A DNA stretch of 64,000 bases from Isochrysis galbana (taxonomy: Eukaryota; Haptophyta; Isochrysidales; Isochrysidaceae): NCBI GenBank assembly GCA_018136815.1, contig CM030934.1, positions 6,021,087-6,085,086 of the forward strand. Reading direction: 5' to 3'. How positions within the stretch are numbered: the stretch's first letter is position 1; each line of letters begins with the position of its first letter. Below the pieces are notes generated by a model, which saw only the letters and a program-made list of their open reading frames with translations, had not been told where the DNA came from and did not search any database. The translations under genes were made by a program, and so were the position numbers. Below, piece by piece: positions 51,078-61,330 of the stretch.

Positions 51078-52302
51078 ATGGCGTCGCTCGCGCGCGCCTC
51101 GTGCCCGTCAGTGCCACGCGCGCTCAAGCGGCTGAGCGCGCGCCTGAGCGGCTCGGCGGCAGCGCTTCGCGTGGGCGGCGTCCCCGAGCACTTCAACACG
51201 CCGTGGCACACAGCCGCGCTCGCCGGTCGCTTCGAGCAGGCGGGCGTGCCGATCGAGTGGACCGACTTCCCAGGCGGCACGGGCGCGATGGCCAAGGCGT
51301 TGCGCGAGGGCGAGCTGGACGTGGCAATCCTGCTTACCGAGGGCATTGTGGCCGACATTCACAAGGGTAGCCACGCACGCCTCCTTGGCACGTACGTCAG
51401 CTCGCCGCTCACGTGGGGTATACACGTTGCCGCCTCCTCGCCGCTCACTGAGGCTGCCTCGCTCTATTCTCATTCTGCGCCAGACGGTGTGAAGGCCCCG
51501 CGCTTCGCTGTCTCACGCATGTCCTCAGGCTCGCATCTGATGGCGTTTGTTGACGCACGGCGGCGAGCAGGAGATGCTGCTGCCGCCGCACTCCAATTCG
51601 AAATCGTGGGCGATCTAGAGGGTGCCCGAGCTTGCCTACGCGAAGGGCGCGCAGATGCCTTCATGTGGGAGAAATTCACAACAAAGCCTTTGGTTGATTC
51701 CGGCGAATGGCGGAGGATTGGCGAGTGCATGACTGAATGGTCCTGCTTTTCACTTGCTGCGACCCCTCAAACGATCGCCACATTATCCCCACAGTTGCAC
51801 ACTGCGCTGGATATTGTGGCTGCCGAAGCAGCTCGCTTGCGCGCTTCGGCTGACGCAGCGGAGGTGATCGGCGAAATGTACAAGCTGCAGCCAGTGGATG
51901 TCACCGAGTGGCTGAAGACGGTTGAGTGGGAATGTTCGCCCCGCGTTTCTTTCTCGATGCTGCGGCATGTAAGTAGCTGCACATGCACGCAGTTGAGGGC
52001 GCGCGCGCTCTCGGCCACTTGTGTTGCGGGCATTTCGCACTCTAGCCGATCCTTTGCTTATAACAAGCCTCGAGAGCCAGTCATTTGCGTAGTCTGGCTC
52101 AAACTTTGGCCCAATCTGTTGCCACCAAACACACGCGCGCGAGCGCGCATGCACACACACGTGCTCGCGCACACACCCTGGCCATGCCACTATGCAGGTT
52201 GTGGATACGCTCGCCGGCGTCGGCGTCTTGCACCGGGATTGCTTACTCGCGCCCGAACAACTCGTCGCGCAAGATTTTGTGAAGAACGCAGATGAAGACT
52301 GA
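51078..52302 (+). CDS. Periplasmic-binding-protein-like (PBP2, Ca3427-like) protein
   Basis: Two exons, 51078-51968 and 52198-52302; the 229-nt intron has a GTAAGT donor and a TATGCAG acceptor, phase 0, giving 331 residues. After ~27 basic/serine residues (a possible organelle presequence) comes ALRVGGVPEHFNTPWHTAAL, then EWTDFPGGTGAMAKALREGELDVAILLTEG, typical of type 2 periplasmic-binding folds, with FAVSRMSSGSHLMAFVDA and GRADAFMWEKFTTKPLV as in the Ca3427-like subgroup known from fungi and bacteria. Exon 2 adds VVDTLAGVGVLHRDCLLAPE, the family's C-terminal helix. No ABC-transporter partner is nearby, so the role (ligand binding or a metabolic activity) is unknown. The ATG was chosen over an earlier in-frame one at 50958 in the CT-rich leader. 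Confidence 0.8.
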
Positions 52303-52724
52303 TGGATAGAAGACTGGATTTGGATGCGGCGCACACTCGTGGAATTGGATGTGGCGCGCGGCATGGTGCAGCCATGCACGTGGCAAATAATACTAGTAGT
52401 ACTAAAACTGTTGTGAGGAGAGGGCAGTGGGTGTGGCTGTGGTTTGTGACAAAGGATGATGTATAGAGAGGGAGGAAGGGGGCCATGAGAGCTGCCGGGG
52501 CTCACGGAGGGTGGAGCGTAGGGAGCACAAGGCGTGAAGGGAGGCTGGGCACCAGTGGGAGCATCGCCGGTGCGCCGACGCGGGGCCACATCGGACGGGA
52601 GAGCTCCCTCAGAGCCTTAGTGAACGCAGCCATGGGGTGACACTCGGAGACTCTCGGACGAAAGAAAGGGGGAAAGGGCGGGAAAACCACTGAGGGGCGG
52701 GAGCGAAGATTAAATTAAAATTAA
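52303..52724. other. Intergenic, no supported gene
   Basis: Probable 3' untranslated region of the preceding gene, nothing else noticed. Confidence 0.4.
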
Positions 52725-52875
52725 AATGTTATATCCTAGCCAACCCCACTAGCTAATTGGACACAACTTTTCAGCCCCGGACTCCCGCCATGCCTGGCGA
52801 GCCAGGTGTCCGAGTGGTACCGGGGGGGGGGGCATTGCCCCCTCCCCTCGATATTTGTCCTCCCCCCAGTGCAAG
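52725..52875. repeat. Dispersed repeat F4, copy 2
   Basis: TGTTATATCCTAGCCAACCC through GATATTTGTCCTCCCCCCAG, nearly identical to copy 1 at 5622-5782. Confidence 0.7.
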
Positions 52876-53194
52876 CACCGGCCCTACGCACCCCAGCACA
52901 CCCTCTCCTCGAGGCCACGCTGGGGGAAAACCCCTTTCGGGTAAAAGCAACGCAGGGGGGGGGGGGGCACTCGTGAGTTTAGGGGCCTAGAGCGCTAATC
53001 TCCCTCGCCCGAGCGAGTGGCCGCGGCGAGCCGCGGCCCTTCCCTCCTGGCTCTGGCGCCCCCGTCTTCTCTTACCCAACTAGGTCTAGAAGACACGTAA
53101 ACACCGGAGGGGAGAGCTGCCGCTCCCCCCTCCCCTCCCTCTTCCCTTTTCCTCCTCTCTTCCCTGCGGCGGGGGCCCATGGCGCGCGCCTGCG

Positions 53195-53584
53195 GCCCCT
53201 CGCTCAGGTCCCCAGATGGCCTGCAGGGCCTGGGAGCACAGCTCAGGGGGCAGGTGAGGCTGGGGCATGGCCCTGGCCCCTCCTGCCTCTCCCTCGCTGG
53301 CGCTCCGCTCCCCTGCAAGTCGACTGGAGCTGGCTGGGGGGTCCTGAACAGGGGGGCCCAGGGGGAGGAGGGGCTGGTCAGAGGAATGGGCAGGCCACGA
53401 CAGGCCAGGGCGGGCGAATCAGGCGTGCCTGTGGGGAGAGGGATGGGTCAGCAGGGCAGTGTGCTCCTGGCAGGCCATCAGGCGTGCCAGGAGAGCGGGT
53501 GGTTCTTCCCCCATGGCAGGGGAGGAGTGGAGAGAGAGGGGGGCTCGTGCCCCGCCATGAGTGAACCAAGTATAAACTTAGTTG
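53195..53584 (-). repeat. GC-rich dispersed repeat F1, copy 4 (longest)
   Basis: Plus strand ends GAACCAAGTATAAACTTAGT, TG at 53584; colinear with copy 3. Extends further at the other end (AGATGGCCTGCAGGGCCTGG). Confidence 0.75.
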
Positions 53585-53884
53585 GGGCGGGAGCGAAGAA
53601 GGGCGAGTGAGTGAGCGCGTGCTGGCCCAAACCCATACAGATACAGACAACCGCTCCCCAGGGATCAAGGACTACGTTGTTCTGACGCGCGTGGATAAAG
53701 GTGCGCAAAGCGTTCTCGTCGAGGGTCGTCGTGTTACACTTAGAACTATAGGGAATGGGTTAGGCTTGCTCAATCGTGTGTTCCACCACTCCGTTGGTGC
53801 CTGACATATGACAAAGTCCAATCCCAATCCGCTAGGGTTAGCTGTTAGCTTCCTCAAGCTTGCTTCGGACTTGCAATAAATAAT

Positions 53885-54035
53885 AATCAATGTTATATCC
53901 TAACCACCCGCACTAGCTAATTGGAAACACCTTTTCAGTCCCGGGTTCCGCCGCCATACCTGACGAGTCAGGTGTCCAAGTGATATCGGGGGGGGGGGGG
54001 CACTGCGCACTGCCCACTGCCCCTCGGTAGAAGGG
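53885..54035. repeat. Dispersed repeat F4, copy 3 (diverged)
   Basis: TGTTATATCCTAACCACCCG, CACTAGCTAATTGGAAACAC and CAGGTGTCC blocks. Confidence 0.6.
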
Positions 54036-54631
54036 GCGCAACGAAGACTACCGGTAGCTTTAAAGACAACGACTTCGCAGTGTTGGAACTACGCCATATT
54101 AGCATCCTAGAAATTTTTATTGTACCTAGACACCTGAAACAGTCGCTATCTAATAGATCCCCAGCTTGAAACCGAAAAACTCGAACGCGAAAAGCGATTT
54201 TTTTGTATACGAATGTTGAAGACTACGGTCATTGACGTTCAACGACCCACGGGCAGATTCACACATACAGACTCACAGGGCACCTAAGACGCTCGACCCA
54301 GTGGATTGGGGCCTTACTCAGCATTCCCTACTACTTTGCCGCAGGGATCTACCCGCGAGCGACGAAATCACGCTCGCTATGGCCTACTGAAGTCGGGCCC
54401 CAGAGGCCCTTTCGAGCGCTGGCAACGCGACCTGCTGTGAGGGGACATGGTGCCCGCGCGCGGGTGCTTCCGCGGCGCCTGCGGCCACCTTAGACGAGAA
54501 GCCGAGGCCTGACGCCAAAAAACAGCCCTCACAACGAATTGCTGCCTCCCCACACCAGCTGGCGCGCTGACGAGGGCGTCTCGTACAGCGAGAGGCCGGC
54601 ATTTGCCGGCCGCTGGACGATCTCCAACGCG
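54036..54631. other. Intergenic, no supported gene
   Basis: No recognised sequence. Composition shifts from AT-rich (54040-54300) to GC-rich (54380-54760). Confidence 0.4.
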
Positions 54632-55123
54632 ATGGACCCCACCTGGACCGCGATGGGAGTAGGCAGCGCACCCATGCCGGTGCAGGCCCGGCCATCTCGA
54701 TCCCTCTGGCCTGCCTTCCGGAGGAGCCCTGGCCGGTGGCCCATCGGACACATCAGCCACCTCTGCCCATTGACTGTATTGTCAGGAGGGTACGACAGAG
54801 TGAACAAGCTCAATGAAGCAGGGAACTCTTTGCTCTTCTACATCGGCGACCTCAAATACGTCTTCGTGGGCATCGAAGTGTTCGAATTTGAGGCCGTCGA
54901 CGAGATCGTCGCATTCGTATCGCCTGTAGGAGCGAACGACTTTCCGTATCCCTACGCCATCGATAAGACCGGTAGGCATTACCTCATGCTCGAAAAGAAG
55001 CAGGGGTACATTGACCCGTACCACAGCTTTTACGACATCGAAAAGAAGTTCAAGCTGACACACGAGGAGTGCGGTATACATCCGATGCACTCATTGAAGA
55101 CGATCCTTTCAAGACAAGTGTGA
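54632..55123 (+). CDS. Giant-virus-like hypothetical protein
   Basis: 163 codons from the first ATG in frame; the part that looks like protein begins near 54787 (GGYDRVNKLNEAGNSLLFYIG). The blocks GNSLLFYIGDLKYVFVG, EVFEFEAVDEIVAFVSPVG, NDFPYPYAIDKTGRHYLML and DPYHSFYDIEKKF are in the order seen in a hypothetical protein family common in nucleocytoplasmic large DNA viruses of protists; the SPVG-N-D-x-PYPYAI core is the most telling. Function unknown. The N-terminal ~50 residues do not fit and may be the junction of an insertion. A viral origin is inference; it might also be a host gene acquired from such a virus. Confidence 0.5.
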   Translation: MDPTWTAMGVGSAPMPVQARPSRSLWPAFRRSPGRWPIGHISHLCPLTVLSGGYDRVNKLNEAGNSLLFYIGDLKYVFVGIEVFEFEAVDEIVAFVSPVGANDFPYPYAIDKTGRHYLMLEKKQGYIDPYHSFYDIEKKFKLTHEECGIHPMHSLKTILSRQV

Positions 55124-55269
55124 GGAGAGGTCCACGTCATGCGTGACGAGGAGGCCGCTGGAATTTTCATCGAGGGGGGGCACGCACTAGTAACCATGCA
55201 TCCCCTTGCTCACAGGAGCGCCCTCATGGTGAGCTAGGCCCGGTGTCCTAGGACCGAGCTTTTTTGTAT

Positions 55270-55829
55270 TTGATGTTGCTCGGCCAGAGTCCCCACGGGA
55301 GGGGAAGAAACCCTGAGGGAAAGGAGACCAAATGAAGGCAAGCCGCCTTGGCTTGGTGTGAGAGAGAGATGAGACATAACATGAGAAGTCTGACCCACGT
55401 GGGGCATGGAGGGTGGGCGAAGAGGGACTGAGGGAGCACGCGGAGACAAGTCGGACGGCGTGGGTGCATTCTCGGTCATCATGGAGCACTGTGGCACGAA
55501 GGCGAGGACGGGAGCAGACGGGAGGGGCACGAGGGGCGATCGGGCGATGGCGCAGAGCGTTCGGAGGACACCGGGGGAAAACGTCACGCGCGCGGGGGGG
55601 GGGGAGCATAATAGACGGGAAAGGGGGCGGAAACTCAAGGGAGCACTCGGGGAAAAGGCGGGAGGGAAGAGAGGGGAAGGGGCTTCCGCGTGGGGGGCCG
55701 ATCGAGATGGCGCGAGGGGGAGGGAGTCGGGGCGCGACGGACGAGGGGAGTCGCGCGGGGGAACCTAATCGGGGCGTATAGGAAGAGGCAAGCAAGTGTA
55801 CAAGGCCCCTTCCTTACTTACCCGCAACA
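55270..55829 (-). mobile_element. Probable Copia 3' LTR
   Basis: On the minus strand the polypurine-like ATCGGGGGGGG immediately precedes TGTTGCGGGTAAG at 55829, the layout of a polypurine tract followed by an LTR beginning TGTTG. The sequence continues pyrimidine-rich to about 55275, where GAGCAACA could be the LTR end. The right end was not confirmed by a second LTR. Confidence 0.4.
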
Positions 55830-55917
55830 CCCCCCCCGATGCAGAGCCTGTGTCCGGGCGGCGAGAGCATGGCAAAAGGCGGGGAAGGGGAAGGGCGGGG
55901 GCGAGCGAGCTCAGGCG

Positions 55918-56112
55918 GAGGCGTGGGCCCAAGCGTTGGTCGCGTAGCGCACACAGGCGTCAAGTTTGCGTTTGGGCAGCCACTTCGTGAGGAAATCGGC
56001 CGCCATGTGTTCCGTGCCGACGTGGCGCAAGGCGACCTCGCCGGCGGCAACGCGCTGGAGAAGGGTATGGTAACGGCGCATGAAGTGGCGAGCGCGGGAA
56101 GGGGCGGAGCGC
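55918..56112 (-). pseudogene. Copia-type RNase H C-terminal fragment
   Basis: Minus frame: RHFMRRYHTLLQRVAAGEVA, LRHVGTEHMAADFLTKWLPK, then RKLDACVRYATN and a stop at 55918. The H-V-x-T-E-x-x-x-A-D-x-L-T-K-x-L-P string is the hallmark C-terminus of Ty1/Copia polyproteins. The frame is cut upstream near 56140 by the plus-strand leader/gag block, so only the end of the element remains. Confidence 0.75.
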
Positions 56113-56144
56113 AGCGAGCCGTTTTCGAAAGATTCCTTCCTTAT

Positions 56145-56888
56145 TCCTGTGCGTAACTGTCGCCCCGTCGGATCGTCCGTCGCCCCGTCGCTCGCTCTTT
56201 TATCGGCATTCTCTTGCCCTTGTTCGGTCTGTTAGCAGCGTCTCTGTGCGTGCCGTGTTGAAGATACGCGAGTGTGGAGAGTGTTGATGTGAGTCTGGTG
56301 TCGTGTCGGCAGTCCGTCGGACTCTATCTGTTCTGTCGTTTGTCGTTCGTCGTTCGTCGCTCTCGCTCTCATTCTCGTTCGCCCGTTCTCGTCCCTCGTT
56401 CTCAACACCCCTTCAGTACCAAGCCTCTCCTCAGCCTCAATCTTAGCCTATCCATCCCCAATCGCCCCGCCATGTCCGCTCCGTCCTCGCGCTCGCCCTC
56501 GCCCGAGCCCGTCCTCCCGCCTTCCTCTGCTGAGGAGGTGGTCAACCCCGCCATTCCATCAGTACCGGCCATCTCCGCCGCGTCTCCCGCCAATCGTTCC
56601 CCTTCCGTCTCATCTCAAATCGAGCCAGTGGTCATGCGCTCGATGCTCGATTTGTCAACCATGGACCATGGAGTTTCCCAACGCAAGCTAAAATTTCTTT
56701 CTCCCGACTCACGGCGGCGGGGAATGCTAAAGCCAAAGCGCTGCCCTAGCCGCCGGCGCTTCTCGCGACGGAGTGGCCCAAGGCCCTCCGGCAACGCTCG
56801 ACTCGATCAGGTCAGCAGCGTTGGGCAGGCCCATCGGTCGAGTCTTATTGCGCTATTGAGCGACAAGAGTATACCGCCAAGCGAGTGA
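56145..56888 (+). mobile_element. Copia-like leader and gag-like frame
   Basis: The TAACTGTCGCCCCGTCGG leader and the TCTCAACA segment near 56400 precede an ATG at 56472 (MSAPSSRSPSPEPVLPP...), homologous to the minus-strand block at 30540-31190. The frame continues to 56888 with RKLKFLSPDSRRRG...RRSGPRPSGNARLDQ, which is homologous to the fragment at 9338-9485. No protease, integrase or reverse transcriptase follows. Confidence 0.5.
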
Positions 56889-57321
56889 TCAGGAAACTAG
56901 GCGTTGGTGTCCAATGTGGTTCGTTAGGTGAAATCCAGGCTAGTGGCAGTAGTGGTATAAACTCTCAGATAAAAAATTAAATTGTAACTCTTCACTACGC
57001 CGTACTCTAATTTGACTTCTAGCCGTTGGTCCAAATCAATACGCCAAACGCTCTCAACAAATCTTGCACAGGAAGAAAGCGCTGTAGGCTGCTGCCTGGA
57101 AAGCTCGACATGCTGCAGGATGTCATATGAAAGAGGCCGAGGAGACTTGAAACGCAGCCAACACAGCAGAGCACAGAGAGAGCAACAATTAGCCGAGCTA
57201 CACGTAGAGAAATGGTGAACGAACGGCGTGCTGATATCACACGTCGCCGATAATCGACCTCGAAAATCTCAGATCGACGTCGTGGGAGCTGAAGTGGTTA
57301 GAATGTGGTTGGCGCTTTACT
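56889..57321. other. Intergenic, no supported gene
   Basis: Probable 3' untranslated region of the DJ-1-like gene on the minus strand and otherwise unrecognised. Confidence 0.4.
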
Positions 57322-58504
57322 TCACTTCAGAGCTTCGATTACCTTGAGTGCGAGCGGTCCCGCTGAAGGAGGGTTTTGACCCGTAAGAATGTTGCCAGCA
57401 ACGCAGACATTCGGCTGAAAGACGCCGCCATCTTTGAACTTGCCTGCGATGAAAGCAAAAGGAGAGGGATGGTGTGGAATCTCTGAATTGCACGGCGGGT
57501 ATTCAAGTGCTCAACTCACTAGGCCTTGGGTCACCTATGGAATTTCAATCACAACACCATTGCGGCAACACACCTCCGATAGCAGTCAAGGCATCCTCAC
57601 AAGAGCCGGGTCCGCTGGGCGCCGACACCACCTCGTACTTTCCGACGGCAGCCTCCTCCCCATTTGTAAAGCCAGTGATCTCCTTGTCCTTGACGATCGG
57701 GACGCCATCAATCTGAAGCGCGTGCACAGGATGGATGCGCATGAAGCTAATGGGAGCATGAAGGGGCCTCCGATGCCTGTAACTGGGGCGTATGGCACAG
57801 GGCAAAGCTCACCTCGACGTTTTGGAAGCAAATGGGCCCATGACAGACAGCTGCAACGGGTTTGCCCGCAGTGTAAGTATCCTTGATGGCCTTGATGACG
57901 GAAGGATCCTTCGGGAAATCCCACATGGTACCAAAACCACCAGCGAAGAAGACGCTATCATATGCAGAAACGTCATAGTCTGCAAGTTTCTTGGGCGTAA
58001 GTGTGAGACCCTTCAACTTCTCGTCGTTCCAGAACTTCATGCATGCAGTGTCCTCCTTGGAGGCATCGATCGAGCTTGGGTCGCACGTGGCGGTCCCACT
58101 GATGGAGGCAAAGTCAACCTCCATCCCAGCCTCGATGAAGGCAAGGTAGGGATGGACGGCCTCGGGGAGGTACCTGCATACGGAGCGCGCGATTACTCAG
58201 CTTGGGCACATGATTTTGACTCAGCCTAACCCTTCTCACCCTTAAGACCCCACTCCTCCTTCCTAATGCAGCAGAAGCAGCTCACCATCCAGTCGGCGAG
58301 CCATCCGGGTACTTGTCCACAGAGGTGAGGACAATGAGTATCTGTGCGTAGCGTGGACGCAGGCGGCGCGACAGGCGTCAGTGGATGGCGGGAGGCGCGT
58401 GCACCATCGCGCGCGTGTCCCCCGCCGGTCGGCTCCACCCCCTCCCACCGTCACCCCTTCAACCCCTATCCCCGCCCCGAACCTTCTTCGGCATCGCGCG
58501 GTCG
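57322..58504 (-). CDS. DJ-1/PfpI (HSP31-like) class I glutamine amidotransferase-like protein, five exons
   Basis: Exons (minus) 58504-58493, 58341-58286, 58173-57813, 57712-57574 and 57443-57322; all junctions GT-AG and phases agree, giving 229 residues, the normal length. The first coding exon is only 12 nt (MPKK) and joins ILIVLTSVDKYPDGSPTGWY. Motifs: TGWYLPEAVHPY (acidic residue of the active site), FAGGFGTMWDFP, and the nucleophile elbow VAAVCHGPICF, then IDGVPIVKDKEITGFTNGEE and the end NVCVAGNILTGQNPPSAGPL, all as in HSP31-type glyoxalase III/deglycase-like or chaperone members of the family. Likely cytosolic stress or carbonyl detoxification protein; activity is inferred. An alternative acceptor 34 nt upstream of exon 4 would break the family match. 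The 5' leader is a CT-rich tract (GA on the plus strand). Confidence 0.88.
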
Positions 58505-58509
58505 AGAAG

Positions 58510-58732
58510 AGAAGGGAAGGGGATGTGAGGGGGGAGAGAGAAGAGGAGGAGGAGAGAGAGGAAGAGAGAGAGAGAGTAGAGAGAGAGAGAGAGAAGGAGG
58601 GAGGGAGGGAGAGGGAGGGAGAGAGCTGGAGGATCGAGAGGAAGAGAGAGAGCAGGATCCAAGATAGGTTTAGAATTGGGGGGGAAAGGCGAGGAGAAAG
58701 AAGGGAAGGGGGCTGGCTGCCTACTCCACTAC

Positions 58733-58765
<33 letters not shown>
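58510..58765. repeat. GA/CT microsatellite in the DJ-1-like gene's leader
   Basis: Two GA-rich blocks (58530-58660 and 58737-58765) on the plus strand, so CT on the gene's sense strand. Confidence 0.8.
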
Positions 58766-58768
<3 letters not shown>

Positions 58769-58869
58769 CCGTCTGGAGGTTTCCGGGAGAGGGAGGCGCA
58801 CGTTCACCGAGAGGACATCTACTTATTTGCCTATTTTTAGGAGAGGCATAAAAGCATCGGCTTGTTTGT

Positions 58870-59514
58870 CGATTGTGGTGCATAGTAGTTGGCGTTCTCC
58901 GGTCACACTATTGTAGCCAGAACGTGATGAGCTGTAGCACGAGTAGCGAAGTAGCGAAACGAGAGAAGTCGAGATCTGGAAAGCAAGCCAGTAAAAAGAG
59001 GTTTTTTGCAGCGGCTCAACGGGGACTCAAGAGTTCCCGAGTCAACAGCCTTGATTCCCCATTGATAGGGCGGTCAAACACTGATGACTGATTTATAACT
59101 ACTAACATGTGGGGGGGGCTGCATTTTTTGACCGCCCCCCAAAGCCCATAAAAACTCCCGGGGGGCTCACCTGCCGCCACGAAAAATTCCCGAGGAAAAT
59201 TATGTGGTGGGTTCTACCGCCCCCCTCGCCCCCCCTCTGCACACGCGCTGGGGCTCTAACAGTAAAGAATTGGCGGCTGGCGGTCGCGCCGCGGGGACGA
59301 TAAGGTTATTTCGGGGCCGTTGTTTCATGACACGCGATTCCCCCGAGATCCGTCCGCGCGATCAGGCGCCCGACCTTCATCCTTCATCTGGTGCCTAGAG
59401 CAGGGAGGGAAGTCACCCGCGGAGCACCCCGGGCACCCCACAACGCGTGCACACGACTGCCTTGGCCACTAAATAGTCCATCCTGACCGCCTAGGGCCTG
59501 ACAAGAGTTGCCGG
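58870..59514. other. Intergenic, no supported gene
   Basis: Contains TAGGGCGGTCAAACA at 59066-59080, matched in inverted orientation at 61551-61565, and a shorter inverted match near 59127. Confidence 0.4.
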
Positions 59515-59630
59515 CAACTTTCCAAGCAACTTTGGGGTGTTTGAGCGTGCGAGCAACTCACGAGCAACTTCGGGGGCTACGGGGCTACAGGCAACATTTG
59601 AGCAACATCGAGCAACTGACGAGCAATTTT
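59515..59630 (+). repeat. GAGCAACTT motif cluster, second locus
   Basis: At least seven GCAACTT/GAGCAAC-type motifs at irregular spacing, like 3046-3160, including a shared CAACTTTGGGGTGT/CAACTTTTGGGGTT step. Confidence 0.6.
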
Positions 59631-59744
59631 ACCCACGAAATCCCTTCCGTCAGCTGAGGAGAAGAGGAAAGAGAGAGGGACGGGAGAGAGAGAGCCTCAC
59701 AGAGCGACTGCAGAGCGTGAAGTCGAAGTCGTGTCTGTTTATTA

Positions 59745-59885
59745 CCTTAAACGAGCCAACAATACAGTAACGGCAAAAACAAAATTCGAATCGCAAATTT
59801 CGAGACCAAAATCTGCAAACCTGGGCTTGAGACCATGGAGAAGCCGAATCTGTGTGTCTTGCGCGTCAGTAGCAAGTAGCAACAC
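59745..59885 (+). repeat. AT-rich dispersed repeat F5, copy 2
   Basis: AAATTTCGAGACCAAAATCT, GGGCTTGAGACCATGGAGAA and CCGAATCTG are colinear with 43460-43530. Confidence 0.5.
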
Positions 59886-60294
59886 GGGGAACTGTTCAAT
59901 TGTGAGTTTGGGCACGTACCTTACACGAACATTCAAATGCCTACCGCCTTCAGCTTCAGAAGGGCGGGAATACAATAGGCAATAGGGTGAGAGCCGCTAC
60001 GGAGGTAGTGTTCCATCAAGTATGGACGCGTAACGAAACTATAGGCGTGTAACGAAACTTTTTGAGAAAAGTTTTTCTACCCGTGATGTTACAGAGATGG
60101 CGTACCCGGTTTTCATTGACAAAGAGTGTGATTCCACTCTTCGTCGCTACATAATTGGCGGTCGCGCCCGCGGGGGGATCGGTTCCTTTATATCTAAGCA
60201 GCTACATAATAAAAAAATTTTTTCCAACTGGGAAGGTGCTGGTCCGAAGTTTTTTCTTCAGTCCCGCGGAAAGAGCGAACGCACGGCGTGCACC

Positions 60295-60605
60295 TCAGAA
60301 CCAATTGCTATGCGCACGCACGGCGCCCCCGCGGGGGAACCGGTGCACATCGCGTCATGCGCATGCACGGCGTGCGCATGGGTGATTGCAGCTCATCACA
60401 CCTGTCCCGCGAGAGATCTAACGCGCATGGCTCGTTTACGCATATGTGCGACCCGGGTGGCAGAGGGGAACAGCCGCTGTGCGCACGCACGACGGCGCCT
60501 CCACGGGGGCGCCGAGCCGTGCGCGCGTGTGATTGCAGCTCGTCACGGGAGATCTAACGTACAATGTTTTACGCAATTGCGCGGCGCGTGTGCTTGCAGC
60601 TCAAT
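60295..60605 (+). repeat. Imperfect internal duplication rich in CGCACG
   Basis: GTGATTGCAGCTCATCAC...GAGATCTAACG at about 60383-60424 recurs as GTGATTGCAGCTCGTCACGG, GAGATCTAACG at 60529-60558; a third part (GTGTGCTTGCAGCTC) follows at 60587. A 179-codon frame from 60097 crosses it but has no recognisable domain. Confidence 0.5.
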
Positions 60606-60807
60606 CTTGGCAAAAATAACACGGGTGTATAAATAGCAACGTGACAATAATACAATGGATGTACAGCCACATCCGCTGTAAATCCAATGCCGGTGGTAGA
60701 CCGACGGCCTTGAGGTCTCCACCGCCGAGCACGCCCAGGGGTGGGGACAGTCGATGGCTCAAACAAGTCTGTCCCATATTCGATGGAACGCGGCCTGGGG
60801 AAGTCGC

Positions 60808-61161
60808 TAGGGCCAGGTCAATACTTCTAGAACTTTTTCTAGAAGTTTGGGCGGCTTCTCGAGCGCTTCATAAGTTTGGGCCCTCTCGAGAAGTGGGCTG
60901 CAAGTTTGGGGAGGCAGCGCCCACTCTCTAAGAGTAAAAGCACCCCTATTCTATATTCTATAAGTATAATCCCCTAATCTCAATCCAAGTATCAAAGTAT
61001 CCTCCCCTTTTCTATAGTATACAGGCCGTTTCCCGCTGCCGAATTTCAAAAAACGGTAAAAAACGATGCTACGTGTTTCTCACATAACCGGGACGTTTTA
61101 TCTTTCCAAACAGGGCCGAGAAGTTTGGGCGAGTTTTGCTAGAAGTATTGACCTGGCCCTA
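60808..61161. mobile_element. hAT-type MITE (354 bp)
   Basis: Perfect 23-bp terminal inverted repeats, 60808-60830 and 61139-61161, starting TAGGGCCAGGTCAATACTTC. Perfect 8-bp direct repeats GAAGTCGC at 60800-60807 and 61162-61169 flank it. Eight-bp duplications and YAGGG ends are the hAT superfamily signature. Subterminal AAGTTTGGG motifs occur at about 60843, 60874, 60901 and 61120. No coding capacity, so it depends on a transposase in trans. Confidence 0.92.
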
Positions 61162-61239
61162 GAAGTCGCTTGCTGCGTGACGATGACTGCATCGGAAATG
61201 ACCTCAAGACTGCGTGAACAATGTCATGAAAATCATAAT

Positions 61240-61330
61240 CAACTAAGTTTATACTTGGTTCGCCCATGGGGGGGCACGAGCCCCCCTCTCTCTCCACTCC
61301 TCCCCTGCCGTGGGGGAGGAACCACCCCGC
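61240..61330 (+). repeat. GC-rich dispersed repeat F1, copy 5 (short)
   Basis: Hairpin end CAACTAAGTTTATACTTGGT, CCATGG, second hairpin and GGGGGAGGAACCACCC, then sequence diverges abruptly. Confidence 0.75.
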
